Assembly: GCA_964387285.1 (NCBI GenBank)
Contig: CAYLWO010000002.1
Location: forward strand, 184,363 to 248,362
Length of the DNA stretch: 64,000 nt
DNA from: Anaerohabitans sp964387285
Lineage (GTDB): Bacteria; Zhuqueibacterota; Zhuqueibacteria; Residuimicrobiales; Residuimicrobiaceae
Direction: 5' to 3'
The notes under the pieces are model-generated. The model was not told where the DNA came from. It did not search any database and saw nothing but the letters and a program-made list of their open reading frames with translations. Below, one piece after another: positions 42,450 to 52,057 of the stretch. A program made the translations under genes and the position numbers. Each line of letters starts with the position of its first letter. Position 1 is the first letter of the stretch.

Positions 42450-43342
42450 AAATGGACCAGCCGCGTTTGCTTACCAGCATCATAATTATGACCGTCGGCT
42501 TGTGCGCCATCTCGGTTTCGTCGGTACTGATCAAACTTTGTCATGCGCCGGCGATTATTATTGCCGCGTACCGACTGGCCGTCGCCGCATTTTTTTATCT
42601 TGCCTGGGATGTGACCGTTTCGGGAAATCCCCTGACCAAGGTGGCGCGCAAACCGTTGTATTGGGCGATGGGCTCCGGGCTTTTCCTCAGTTTACATTTT
42701 ATGGCCTGGATCACTTCTTTACAATATACAACCGTGGCCAGCTCGGTGGTGTTGGTGCAAACCGCGCCGGTGATGGTGGCCATCGGTAGTTATCTGTTTT
42801 TGCGGGAAAAAGGCCGCTGGCTGCTAATTCCCGGCATTGGTCTGAGTTTGTTGGGCGGTGGATTAGTCAGCTATTATGATTTTCTTGGCAGTCAGGGATC
42901 TTTGGCGGGCAATTTACTGGCGGTCCTGGGCGCTTTTGGCGCTGCCGGTTATTTGCTGATCGGTCGCCGATTGCGCAACAGCATGAACACCGTGCAATAT
43001 GTAGCCCTGGTTTATACCACAGCTGCTTTGGCAACTTGCATGGTCGCTCTGATTCGTCGACAGCCGTTTTTCGGTTATTCAACCAATACGTATCTGTTGT
43101 TTTTCTTAATTGCTTTGTTTCCGCAGGTTATTGGACATACGACGTTAAATTGGGCGCTGAAACATTTTTCCGCCACAACCGTTTCAATAATGACGCTGGC
43201 AGAACCCATCGGCGCTTCCCTATTGGCTTTTGTGGTGTTGCAAGAACAGATCGGTTGGGCGAAATTTTTGGGCGGCCTGGTGATCCTGACCGGCATCGCG
43301 ATTGTCTTGTGGTCTGAAAAAAAGACGGAAAAAAACCGATGA
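42446..43342 (+). CDS. EamA/DMT-family transporter
   Basis: 298 aa with ten predicted TM helices in two EamA repeats (~10-145 and ~150-295). Typical residues include FLSLHFMAWITSLQYTT in the first repeat and HTTLNWALKHFSATT plus ILTGIAIVLWS in the second. It is a probable small-metabolite exporter of the inner membrane; the substrate is unknown. Overlaps both neighbours by ATGA, so it is translated with rnz and the HD-GYP gene. Confidence 0.85.
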   Translation: MKMDQPRLLTSIIIMTVGLCAISVSSVLIKLCHAPAIIIAAYRLAVAAFFYLAWDVTVSGNPLTKVARKPLYWAMGSGLFLSLHFMAWITSLQYTTVASSVVLVQTAPVMVAIGSYLFLREKGRWLLIPGIGLSLLGGGLVSYYDFLGSQGSLAGNLLAVLGAFGAAGYLLIGRRLRNSMNTVQYVALVYTTAALATCMVALIRRQPFFGYSTNTYLLFFLIALFPQVIGHTTLNWALKHFSATTVSIMTLAEPIGASLLAFVVLQEQIGWAKFLGGLVILTGIAIVLWSEKKTEKNR

Positions 43343-45297
43343 AAAAAGATATGCCGTTGACAATAGTGCATCTCGGTAAAAAAAACCGTTCCGAGGTTGA
43401 AGAACTGCTGCACCGGTTGCCGGAACAGTGGCAGTACCGCAAAGCCGACTTACCCGTGAACGATGAGCCTTGTTTGGTCATTGTGGATGAGGATGTCCGC
43501 GATCGTAAATCGATCATTGCCGAATTACAGGAACGCAACATCGGCTGCCTCATGCTCCTTGGAGCGCATGAAGAACCATTTGCAGAACCGCGTGCGTTGC
43601 TTTCATTTTTACCAACACCCCTGACCGCCTGGCGGTTTGTGGATGCGCTGCATCAATTGGCCAATCAAATCATGATGAAGCGGCAAATGCAGCAGTTGCA
43701 GCAAGAGGTGCATCTGCGCAGTCATGAACTGTCCGAGTTGAACAAGATCGGCATAGCCCTTTCCGCAGAAAGAGATTCCAATAAATTGCTTGAACTGATC
43801 CTGAGCAAATCACGCGAGATCACTTCAGCTGACGGCGGTAGTTTATATCTGATCGAGAAAATTCCGCAAGCAGAAGCCAAAACGACGGAACCCTGGTCGG
43901 ACAAACAGTTGCGGTTCAAGCTGGCGCAAAACGATTCCATGAAACTTGATTATCAGGAGTTTGTTTTGCCCATTCAACCGCAAAGCATGGCCGGCTACAC
44001 CGTTGTTTCCGGCAAGCCGCTGAACATCAGCGATGCTTATCATTTGCCGGTGGAAAGCGCGTTCCAACATAACCGCAGCTTTGACGAACGCACCGGTTAT
44101 CACACGCAATCGGTGTTGTGCATTCCCATGAAGAATCATCAGGGTGAATTGATCGGCGTGCTGCAGTTGATCAATCGCAAGCAAAATCCGCAGGCCAAAC
44201 TGAATTCTGCAGAGGCCGTTAAAGAACAGATCATTCCCTTTGACGATCGTTGTGTAGATTTGGCTTCTTCTTTAGCCAGCCAGGCAGCCGTTTCCATCGA
44301 GAATATGCGCCTGTACGAAGACATCAAGCGGCTGTTTGAAGGCTTTATTTTAGCCTCGGTGCACGCCATTGAGCAACGCGATCCCACCACCTCGGGTCAT
44401 TCCGAACGTGTGGCGATTTTGACTGTTGCCATGGCTGAGCAGGTAGATCGCCTGGATCGCGGTTTGTTTCAGGACGTGCGTTTTAGCCGGGATGACATTC
44501 AACAGATCAAATATGCATCGCTGTTGCACGATTTCGGCAAGATAGGTGTGCGCGAACATGTTTTGGTCAAGGCGAAAAAGCTTTACCCGGAACAGCTGGA
44601 AATGATCAAGCTTCGCTTTCGCTATTTAAAGAAAATACTAGAAGTTAAGGCCTCTCGCGAAAAAGTGTCCTTGCTGCTTTCCGGACAAGTGCAACAAATC
44701 AGCTCGGTTCTTTCCGGTTTGGATCAGCAGTTCATAAAGGATTTGCATGAATTGGATGAAATGCTGCAATTTGTTCTTGAAGCCAATGAGCCAAGGGTAT
44801 TGCCGGAAAAAGGCAAAGGTCAATTGCTGGATTTAGGGCAAAAAATCGTCCAGGATGACGGCTTGACTACGCCGCTGTTGAATCCGCAAGAGGTGCAGAT
44901 GTTGTCCATTGCCCGCGGCAGCCTGAGCGAGCAAGAGCGCCAGGAGATCGAATCTCATGTTACTCATACCTATAATTTTCTCAGCCGCATTCCCTGGGCG
45001 CCGCATTTGCGGGAGGTGCCGCAAATAGCTTATGCTCATCACGAAAAACTGGACGGCACCGGCTATCCCCGTCGGTTGCCGGCGGAACATATTCCGCTGC
45101 CCTCCAAGATAATGGCCATCTCGGATATTTATGATGCCTTGACAGCCTGGGATCGACCGTACAAAAAAGCGGTGCCGCAGGAAAAAGCGCTGTCCATTTT
45201 GGAAGAAGAGGTGAAAAACGGCAAGCTGGATGCGGAATTATTCCGGCTGTTTGTCGATGCTGAAATCTACAAAATGGTGAACCGGATAGAAAAATAA
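43339..45297 (+). CDS. GAF-HD-GYP cyclic-di-GMP phosphodiesterase-like protein with an insertion
   Basis: 652 aa. Residues 1-120 resemble a degenerate receiver (PCLVIVDEDVRDRKSII, without a clear phosphoacceptor context). A coiled coil (~110-140) leads to a GAF domain (~140-330). The HD-GYP domain begins ~335: TSGHSERVAILTVAMAEQ, then LLHDFGKIGVREHVL, and HHEKLDGTGYPRRLP (the GYP signature), SDIYDALTAWDRPYKKA. Between the HD motif and the GLSEQERQ-like helix there is an extra ~110-residue helical stretch (~420-535) absent from ordinary HD-GYP domains. Catalytic residues look intact. It probably lowers c-di-GMP in response to a GAF ligand. Confidence 0.85.
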   Translation: MKKDMPLTIVHLGKKNRSEVEELLHRLPEQWQYRKADLPVNDEPCLVIVDEDVRDRKSIIAELQERNIGCLMLLGAHEEPFAEPRALLSFLPTPLTAWRFVDALHQLANQIMMKRQMQQLQQEVHLRSHELSELNKIGIALSAERDSNKLLELILSKSREITSADGGSLYLIEKIPQAEAKTTEPWSDKQLRFKLAQNDSMKLDYQEFVLPIQPQSMAGYTVVSGKPLNISDAYHLPVESAFQHNRSFDERTGYHTQSVLCIPMKNHQGELIGVLQLINRKQNPQAKLNSAEAVKEQIIPFDDRCVDLASSLASQAAVSIENMRLYEDIKRLFEGFILASVHAIEQRDPTTSGHSERVAILTVAMAEQVDRLDRGLFQDVRFSRDDIQQIKYASLLHDFGKIGVREHVLVKAKKLYPEQLEMIKLRFRYLKKILEVKASREKVSLLLSGQVQQISSVLSGLDQQFIKDLHELDEMLQFVLEANEPRVLPEKGKGQLLDLGQKIVQDDGLTTPLLNPQEVQMLSIARGSLSEQERQEIESHVTHTYNFLSRIPWAPHLREVPQIAYAHHEKLDGTGYPRRLPAEHIPLPSKIMAISDIYDALTAWDRPYKKAVPQEKALSILEEEVKNGKLDAELFRLFVDAEIYKMVNRIEK

Positions 45298-45307
45298 AAG
45301 AAAGCTA

Positions 45308-45336
45308 TTGACTTTTACTTCAATCCATTATAAATT
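45308..45336 (+). promoter_or_regulatory. Promoter upstream of the 172-aa gene
   Basis: TTGACT (45308-45313), 17-nt spacer, TAAATT (45331-45336). Confidence 0.5.
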
Positions 45337-45466
45337 AAATCGAATACTGACCTGCATAATCCGCAATATCCCGGTTAAATGATAGATTGTAATGGCCATA
45401 TAATAACAGTCACCCGCGATCAATATCCTTTTATTCCAGATATAATTTGTTGAATCAGGAGCTTTT

Positions 45467-45985
45467 ATGGAAAACGATTCCTCGTCATCCACTCCGCGGC
45501 AATCCCTTGCGTCGGCGATTTCCGGATATGGAGGGTATGAAAATTCGCAACTGCGTCGCGGAGCGGATGAACAAGTTCGCCATCATTTGCAGCAAAAGAT
45601 ACGCGCTCTGTTAAAAACGCTGGAGGTGCTTCCGGCCACAGCTGCTGCGGAAGATCAGGCGCGTTTGGGTGAATTGTTCAAGAGCACCCGGCGCAAATTG
45701 GGCACCATCTATCAGAGTTTGGCCACGCCAACCTACCGGGATGCGGCGTTTTTTCTCCGGGAACGGGTGGCAGAGAAAAGGCTGGATCGGGTGTATGAGT
45801 TTGAAAGCATCATGCTGCGCGAGGTGGAAAACCTGGCTCTGGAACTGAGCGCCATGGCCGCCCATCCTCTGGAAAAAGCCATTATTCAGGAACATGTGCT
45901 GCATGTACAGGATTGCATCGATTCTTTCAATCAGTCGTTGTTTGAAAGAGAAGCGTTGCTGATAGATGAAGAATACATGGTTTGA
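45467..45985 (+). CDS. Hypothetical helical protein
   Basis: 172 aa with AGGAG upstream. After a Ser-rich start it is almost wholly helical and charged, without membrane segments or cysteines, and ends EREALLIDEEYMV. I recognise no family. Its promoter, ribosome site and the close YjbQ gene (3 nt after its stop) support it as a real gene. Confidence 0.6.
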   Translation: MENDSSSSTPRQSLASAISGYGGYENSQLRRGADEQVRHHLQQKIRALLKTLEVLPATAAAEDQARLGELFKSTRRKLGTIYQSLATPTYRDAAFFLRERVAEKRLDRVYEFESIMLREVENLALELSAMAAHPLEKAIIQEHVLHVQDCIDSFNQSLFEREALLIDEEYMV

Positions 45986-45988
45986 CAG

Positions 45989-46402
45989 ATGAAAACTCTG
46001 ACAGAATATATCTGGTTTCAATGCAAGAACCATCGCGAATATGTGAATATGACCGACCAGGTGGAGACCGTGGTGGCCAGGAGCGGCATTCAGGAAGGCA
46101 TGGTCCTGGTTTCCGCCATGCATATCACCGCGGCCATATATGTCAACGACGCCGAATCCGGTTTGATTCAGGACATCGAAGAGTGGCTGCAGAAACTGGC
46201 GCCCGAGGGGCCGGATTACCGTCATCATCGCACCGGCGAGACCAACGGCGATGCGCATCTAAAAAGTCTGTTGCTGCACCATCAGGTCATTGTGCCGGTC
46301 ACCAAGGGCCGGCTGGATTTGGGCCCCTGGCAGCAGATTTATTACGCCGAGTTTGACGGCCGGCGGCGCAAGCGGGTGGTGATCAAGGTGATGGGGGAGT
46401 AA
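45989..46402 (+). CDS. YjbQ/UPF0047 family protein
   Basis: 137 aa, the normal family length. Motifs: LVSAMHITAAIYVNDAE, LLHHQVIVPVTKGRLDLG and GPWQQIYYAEFDG with RRRKRVVIKVMG at the end. The E. coli homologue YjbQ has weak thiamine-phosphate synthase activity and trimeric beta structure; the physiological role is unknown. Confidence 0.92.
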   Translation: MKTLTEYIWFQCKNHREYVNMTDQVETVVARSGIQEGMVLVSAMHITAAIYVNDAESGLIQDIEEWLQKLAPEGPDYRHHRTGETNGDAHLKSLLLHHQVIVPVTKGRLDLGPWQQIYYAEFDGRRRKRVVIKVMGE

Positions 46403-46551
46403 AAGTCTGCAGAAATCGACTCACGTACCTACGTGACTTTGTGGCCGCTTCCTATCGGCGACCGTCGGCGGTAGGAACCGCCTCCTACAAAGGTTACTCA
46501 TAGAGTCAATTCGTGTTCATTCGTGTAATTCGTGGTTGCATTCTTTGCCCG
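46403..46551. repeat. Intergenic repeat-like DNA: palindrome, hairpin and degenerate 10-bp tandem
   Basis: TCACGTA-CC-TACGTGA (46421-46436) is a perfect inverted repeat. GGCGGT-AGGA-ACCGCC follows within a larger TTCCTA...TAGGAA stem. ATTCGTGTTC-ATTCGTGTAA-TTCGTGGTTG is a three-unit ~10-bp tandem near 46509-46537. These look like dispersed intergenic elements at the convergent yjbQ/cydB junction. Confidence 0.5.
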
Positions 46552-47580
46552 TTAATAACTATTCTTATCAATCTTGACCTTTCCCCGAAATATCCAATAA
46601 ATGCTCACGGTATACGCCAGCACCAAAGGCATGCCGATACAAGCAATGATCAACATGATCTGCAAAGTTTTTGGCGAGGAGGCAGCGTTATATATGTTCA
46701 AGCTGTTTGCTGCGACCGGATTCGAATAAAGTAAATTGGGATAAGAGCCGATGCCGAACAGCAGCAACAAACCGACAATGGCCGCACTGCTGGCGATAAA
46801 AGCGCGCAGGTCGCGACCATGTTTAATCTCCCGGGCAATGTCTGCGATGATCAGGGCTACCAGCACTGCAATGCCATAGAGCAACGGTTGGCTGTGAAAG
46901 GCCTCTGTCAGGTGCGGCACACAGAGCAGGGTGAACAGGGTAGCTGCAATATAACATAGGACGAATCCTCCCCAAAGCTTTTGCGCTCTGTGACGAATCT
47001 TTGTTTGCAGATCCCCTTCGGTTTTTAACAGCAAATAGGTGGATCCGTGCAGCATGAATAAAACCACGGAAAAAATCCCGATCAGCAGCGCGTAAGGATG
47101 CAGTAAACTCCAGAAAGAGCCGAGAAATTCGCCGCGACTGTCCAACGGCAGTCCCCAGGCCACATTGCCCAGAGCAACGCCGACCAGCAAAGCGCACAGA
47201 AAACTGCTGACGCCAAAGCTGATATCCCAGCAAGTCCGCCACCAGTCATAATCCAGTTTGCCGCGAAATTCAATGGCCACAGCGCGAAAGATTAATCCGA
47301 AAAGCAACAGCATAAAAGCGATATAAAATCCGGAAAAGGCCGTGGCATAGACTTCAGGAAACGCGGCAAATAAAGCGCCGCCGGCGGTGACCAACCACAC
47401 CTCGTTGCCGTCCCAGATCGGAGCTATTGCGTTGAGCAGGATGCGACGGTTCCGATCACCGTGCGTGAACAGGTACAGGCTGCCGACGCCGAGATCAAAA
47501 CCATCCAACATGGCATAGCCGGCAAACAGAATTCCGACTAGCAAATACCAGACCGTATTGAGATCAAAAACGATATTCAT
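46552..47580 (-). CDS. cydB: Cytochrome bd oxidase subunit II
   Basis: 342 aa from the ATG at 47580; an in-frame extension upstream overlaps cydA and is discarded. Eight to nine TM helices; the CydB N-terminus VWYLLVGILFAGYAMLDGFDLGVG and the PIWDGNEVWLVTAGGALFAAFP motif are clear. It partners CydA in the quinol oxidase. Overlaps cydA by ATGA. Confidence 0.95.
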   Translation of the reverse strand: MNIVFDLNTVWYLLVGILFAGYAMLDGFDLGVGSLYLFTHGDRNRRILLNAIAPIWDGNEVWLVTAGGALFAAFPEVYATAFSGFYIAFMLLLFGLIFRAVAIEFRGKLDYDWWRTCWDISFGVSSFLCALLVGVALGNVAWGLPLDSRGEFLGSFWSLLHPYALLIGIFSVVLFMLHGSTYLLLKTEGDLQTKIRHRAQKLWGGFVLCYIAATLFTLLCVPHLTEAFHSQPLLYGIAVLVALIIADIAREIKHGRDLRAFIASSAAIVGLLLLFGIGSYPNLLYSNPVAANSLNIYNAASSPKTLQIMLIIACIGMPLVLAYTVSIYWIFRGKVKIDKNSY

Positions 47581-48923
47581 GATCGTTGTCCCTCCAAATG
47601 ACCGCTTGTTTCCGGGCCCAGTTGAATTTTGTGTAACAGCAGATAAATAAACAAGACAAAAAGCAGTGCATAGATGATGAAAAACATGATCAGAGAAAAA
47701 AGCAAGGCGCTGCCGGAGACGTTTGGTGAAAATGCATCGCTGGTTTTCAGCAAATGATAGACGATGTAGGGTTGCCGACCGATCTCTGCAGAGGCCCAAC
47801 CCACCTGGTTGGCGATCTGCGGACCCACAACGCTGATCATGAGAAGCCAGAGCAGCCACGGTTTTGCAAACAAGCGGCCTTTGTACAGCAACAACCAGGC
47901 GAGCAGAGACAGGCCGATCAATCCCATGCCGATCACCACCATGAGGTGATAGGTCTGGAAGACAATATTGACCGGCGGCCGCTCGTTCGGTGCAAAAGCT
48001 TTTAAACCGGTCACCGGTTTTTGGCTGTCGCCATAAATCAAAAAGCTGAGCATGCCGGGCAAACGGAATCCTAATTGCACCCGTTCCTCCTTTTCGTTGA
48101 CCCAGCCCCAGAGATACATATCCGCCGGTGCATACTCGGCATAATGGCCTTCAAAGGCCGCCAGTTTGGCCGGCTGCGTTTTACTCACGCCTTGTGCGCT
48201 GGCGTGACCGGTGTACAATTGCAGCAGGGAAGCAATGACCGCCACCGGTAAAGAGATTTTGATGGCCGCCTTGCTGAATTCGACATGCTTTTTGCGCAAT
48301 AAATAAAAGGCAGCAACGCTGAGCACCAGAAAGGCGCCCGCCTGCCAGGCGCCGGCCAGCGTATGGCTGAGGCGATGGAGGGTGGAGGGATTAAATACCA
48401 GTTGCCAGAAATCGACGATCTCGGCGCGCACGCCATCGCCAAACGGCACGACATGATGACCGGCCGGCGTTTGCTGCCAGGAGTTGGCCACAATGATCCA
48501 CACCGCACTCAAATGAGCGCCAAGGGCCACCATGACCGTGGCGAAAAAATGGGTTTTTGGTTTAACCCGGTTCCAGCCAAAAAGCACAATGGCCAGGAAT
48601 CCGGATTCGAGAAAAAAAGCAAAAATACCTTCTGCCGCCAAAGCACTGCCGAACACATCGCCGACAAAACGGGAGTAGACGGACCAGTTTGAACCGAATT
48701 GAAATTCCATGACAATGCCGGAAGCCACACCTAGAACAAAAATCAGAGCAAAGATGCGCGACCAGAATTGTGTCATTTGCAGATAGAGGTTTTGTTTGCC
48801 GGCCAGATAACGGGCCTCCATAATTACCAGCAACACGCCCAGACCGATGCTCAGAGGAGGAAAGATGTAATGAAAGCCGACGGTAAAGGCAAATTGCAAG
48901 CGCGATAGAAATAAAGCATCCAT
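47577..48923 (-). CDS. cydA: Cytochrome bd oxidase subunit I
   Basis: 448 aa, about nine TM helices. Haem-ligand region FTVGFHYIFPPLSIGLG, HRLSHTLAGAWQAGAF, a short quinol (Q) loop with KTQPAKLAAFEGHY, and GWASAEIGRQPYIVY (the GRQPW motif, here with Tyr). The length around 450 aa marks the short-Q-loop type. It reduces oxygen with high affinity, giving microaerobic respiration and oxidative-stress protection. With cydB it forms a two-gene operon. Confidence 0.96.
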   Translation of the reverse strand: MDALFLSRLQFAFTVGFHYIFPPLSIGLGVLLVIMEARYLAGKQNLYLQMTQFWSRIFALIFVLGVASGIVMEFQFGSNWSVYSRFVGDVFGSALAAEGIFAFFLESGFLAIVLFGWNRVKPKTHFFATVMVALGAHLSAVWIIVANSWQQTPAGHHVVPFGDGVRAEIVDFWQLVFNPSTLHRLSHTLAGAWQAGAFLVLSVAAFYLLRKKHVEFSKAAIKISLPVAVIASLLQLYTGHASAQGVSKTQPAKLAAFEGHYAEYAPADMYLWGWVNEKEERVQLGFRLPGMLSFLIYGDSQKPVTGLKAFAPNERPPVNIVFQTYHLMVVIGMGLIGLSLLAWLLLYKGRLFAKPWLLWLLMISVVGPQIANQVGWASAEIGRQPYIVYHLLKTSDAFSPNVSGSALLFSLIMFFIIYALLFVLFIYLLLHKIQLGPETSGHLEGQRS

Positions 48924-49024
48924 TGCTTATCTCCATGATGGTTTGTAAATGTATTTTTTTATCCGTTTAATCCGCGTTCATTTTAAATGTTGTCGGAAAC
49001 GCGCAAACAATGTCTGATACTATA

Positions 49025-50389
49025 CTAGCCTATCCCCAAATCGCTCATCTTGCGATATAGCGTTGCTTCACTGATGCCCAATGTTTTGGCCGTTTGTCCG
49101 CGATGGCCCTGGTGTTTGGCCAATTGATCTCTAATATATTCCCGTTCAAACTCTTCCACTGCGGATTTAAGCGCAGCCGAGTCCGGCATTTTCATTTTGG
49201 GTCCGCTGCCGGCCAGCACATCCTGCGGCAGATCTTTGGCTAACAGTATTTCACCGTTGGCGAAAATCATCAATCGTTCAATGATGTTTTCCAGTTCGCG
49301 CACTTCGCCTTTCCAGGTGCGTTGCATCAGCATTTGCATGACCGACGATTCCACGCCCTTGACGCGGCGATTCATCTGCTTGTTGTATTTGTTGATGAAA
49401 TGGTGCACTAACAAAGGGATATCGTCGCGTCGCTCGCTTAAAGACGGCAAAATGATCTCGATCACGGCCAGACGATAATAAAGGTCCTCGCGAAACCGCC
49501 CGGCCTGGGCCTCCTGCAGCAGGTTGCGATGCGTGGCAGCAATGATGCGCACATCCACTTCCAGCATACTGGTTCCGCCCACGGGCAGAATCTCTTTGGT
49601 TTCCAAGGCGCGCAAGAGCTTGGCCTGAGAAGAGAGCGCCAGTTCGCCGATTTCGTCCAGAAACAGCGTGCCGCCATCTGCGGTTTTAAATAAACCATCC
49701 TTGTTGGCCACGGCGCCGGTGAACGAGCCGCGTTTGTGGCCGTAGAGCTCGCTTTCAAAAAGTGTTTCGGTAATGGCGCCGCAATTGATGGCGACAAACC
49801 GGCCCTTGCTGCGCGGACTGTTGTAATGCAGCGCTTTGGCCACCAGTTCCTTGCCGGTGCCGCTGTTGCCGCAGATGAGCACGTTGGCGTCGCTGTCGGA
49901 AACGCGACGAATGGCGGTAAAAACTTTTTTTATAGCCGGACTCTGTCCGACGATATTGGCAAAATCATATTGGCTGTTGATCTCCTGGCGCAGGGCGCGA
50001 TTCTCCAGAATCAATTCGCGATGCTCCAGTATTTTTTTGACCTTGATGGCAACGTCTTCAAAGTTGAGCGGTTTGATGAGATAGTCGGAGGCGCCCTTGC
50101 GCAATGCTTCGATGGCCGTCTCCATGGAGCCGTAAGCTGTGATGAGAATAAAGGAGGTGCGCGGGTAGAGCTGGCCGGCCCGTTCAATCAGTTCAATGCC
50201 GTTGACATGCGGCATTTCCAGGTCCGTGATGACGACGTCAAACTCCTTTTCACCCAATATCTGCAGCGCTTGTGCGCCGTCATTGGCCTGGCTGCAGGTA
50301 AAACCGCGATTTTGCAGCACGACGTACAGGCTTTCACGGACAATGTCGTCATCGTCTACCAGCAGCACAGGCCCTGTTAATGCGGTCAT
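49025..50389 (-). CDS. NtrC-family sigma-54 response regulator
   Basis: 454 aa. Receiver (~7-120) with phosphoacceptor in VVITDLEMPHVNG; AAA+ domain with GNSGTGKELVAKALH (Walker A), RGSFTGAVANKDG (the sigma-54-contacting GAFTGA loop with Ser for Ala), GTLFLDEIGEL (Walker B) and REDLYYRLAVIEI; C-terminal Fis-type helix-turn-helix GHRGQTAKTLGISEATLYRK. It activates sigma-54 promoters on phosphorylation by the kinase encoded immediately upstream (ATGA overlap). Confidence 0.95.
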   Translation of the reverse strand: MTALTGPVLLVDDDDIVRESLYVVLQNRGFTCSQANDGAQALQILGEKEFDVVITDLEMPHVNGIELIERAGQLYPRTSFILITAYGSMETAIEALRKGASDYLIKPLNFEDVAIKVKKILEHRELILENRALRQEINSQYDFANIVGQSPAIKKVFTAIRRVSDSDANVLICGNSGTGKELVAKALHYNSPRSKGRFVAINCGAITETLFESELYGHKRGSFTGAVANKDGLFKTADGGTLFLDEIGELALSSQAKLLRALETKEILPVGGTSMLEVDVRIIAATHRNLLQEAQAGRFREDLYYRLAVIEIILPSLSERRDDIPLLVHHFINKYNKQMNRRVKGVESSVMQMLMQRTWKGEVRELENIIERLMIFANGEILLAKDLPQDVLAGSGPKMKMPDSAALKSAVEEFEREYIRDQLAKHQGHRGQTAKTLGISEATLYRKMSDLGIG

Positions 50390-51855
50390 CTTGCTTCTCC
50401 ATGATGAGCGGGCAATGCTATTATGAACGTTGTGCCTTGGTCCGGCTCGCTGTTCACCTCAATCTTGCCGGAAAAATTTTTGATGATATTATAGCTGACC
50501 CATAATCCCAAACCCGTGCCGTGCCGTTCTCCCTTTGTCGTAAAAAACGGTTCAAAAATATGCGGCAGATGCTCCGGCCTGATGCCGCAGCCATTATCGC
50601 TCACCGAAGTGAAAACATGGTCGTCCGCGCACCAGGTCCTGATAGTCAGCGAGCCCTGGGGCCGCTCTTCGAGCGCATCCGCAGCGTTGAGACACAAGTT
50701 GATGAGCACCTGTAACAGTTGATCAAAGCTCGCTTTAACCTGTGGAATATCCGGCTGCAAATCGGTCTCAATGTTACGGTATTTCAAACGACGATCGTAC
50801 TTGATGATCTGGATGACGTCCTCCACGACCGTATTCATATAGATGCGTTCAACTTTGGCCGGTATGGGTCTGGAGAAATCCACCAGGGTGCGGACGATGC
50901 GGGCGATGCGGTCAATGGATTGCTGGATGATCGCCAGTTGTTCAACGAACCACGGTTCTTTGGTTTTGACCTGCAGTAATTGGGAAATGGAAGAGATGGC
51001 GGTCAAAGGCGAGCCGATTTCATGAGCGATGCCGGCAGCCAAGGTGCCGACGGCCGACAATTTTTCCGAATGCACCAACTGGTCGCGCAGTTTTTCCTGT
51101 TCGGTCAAATCACGACTGATGACGCTGGAGCCGATATAGCGGCCCTGTTCGTCCTGTATGGCGGTGCGCGTTACTTCGATGGTGACGGTTTTATTGTCGC
51201 GTGTGAGCCGGCGGGTGCGAAAATTGCGCACATAGCCCTTTTCGCGCGTTTGCCGGCTGATCCACTCGATCTCTTTTTGCGACGCAGCATCCTGTGGTAC
51301 GATGCGACTGACCGGCTGCCCGAGTATTTCACTGCGGGTCCAGCCGTAAATAGCCTCTGCTGCGTTGTTCCACATGACGATGCAATCCTGGGCATCCAAC
51401 AATATGATGGCATCGGCCGCATCATTGAGAATATTTTCAAAATAGCGGGCAAAAGCCGGAGTCTGGTGCAGTTGTTCCGCAGGCGAGGCGTTGATCGATT
51501 TTTCCAGGGCGTGCACGCTTTCCAACAGCGGCGCATAAGCTTCATTGAGCCGGCTGAAGCATTCGAGGCTGTTTTCGTACGGCAACAGAGCCAGCAAGGC
51601 ATAGCGACTGATGGACAGCGCGTTAAAAGCAAAAGAGTTGCTTTCCGGCAGCGATTTTAAACTTGCCATCGCCTTGACCGGGGACAAATCTGAAAAATAG
51701 TCCAACAAAACCTTGTAGCAGACCTCTGTGAATGACGTCAATTGGTTCGGATTATTGCTGATCGCTAAACCTTTTAACCGTCCGGTCCACAGAGACATGA
51801 ACTCGGCTTTATGGTCGACAAGAGTACGACGAATATTTTGAGAAAATTCTGGCAT
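50386..51855 (-). CDS. Soluble PAS histidine kinase
   Basis: 489 aa with no membrane segment. Residues ~1-140 are a helical sensory region of unknown type; ~150-265 a PAS domain (DAADAIILLDAQDCIVMWNN, EAIYGWTRSEILGQP); ~280-345 a HisKA dimer with phosphoacceptor AAGIAHEIGSPLTAISSI; ~380-485 a HATPase with NLCLNAADALEE, DNGCGIRPEHLPHIFEPFF and GTGLGLWVSYNI. It is a cytoplasmic kinase for the adjacent NtrC-type regulator. Confidence 0.95.
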   Translation of the reverse strand: MPEFSQNIRRTLVDHKAEFMSLWTGRLKGLAISNNPNQLTSFTEVCYKVLLDYFSDLSPVKAMASLKSLPESNSFAFNALSISRYALLALLPYENSLECFSRLNEAYAPLLESVHALEKSINASPAEQLHQTPAFARYFENILNDAADAIILLDAQDCIVMWNNAAEAIYGWTRSEILGQPVSRIVPQDAASQKEIEWISRQTREKGYVRNFRTRRLTRDNKTVTIEVTRTAIQDEQGRYIGSSVISRDLTEQEKLRDQLVHSEKLSAVGTLAAGIAHEIGSPLTAISSISQLLQVKTKEPWFVEQLAIIQQSIDRIARIVRTLVDFSRPIPAKVERIYMNTVVEDVIQIIKYDRRLKYRNIETDLQPDIPQVKASFDQLLQVLINLCLNAADALEERPQGSLTIRTWCADDHVFTSVSDNGCGIRPEHLPHIFEPFFTTKGERHGTGLGLWVSYNIIKNFSGKIEVNSEPDQGTTFIIALPAHHGEAR

Positions 51856-52057
51856 GGGTTGTTCTTGAAATTTGAATTTGAGACCGAACAGGTTTTTATG
51901 ACCTGTGCGGTCTGTGCTATACTTTATATAAAATACTATTTCCTCACACGAATATCAAACGAAAATCCTTTTTCTTGCAACAAAGGAATTTTTTTGCTAC
52001 TTTAAAAAATTCGGTCTTGATTATTTCTTTTGATACCATTAACCAGAGAGGTTTATC

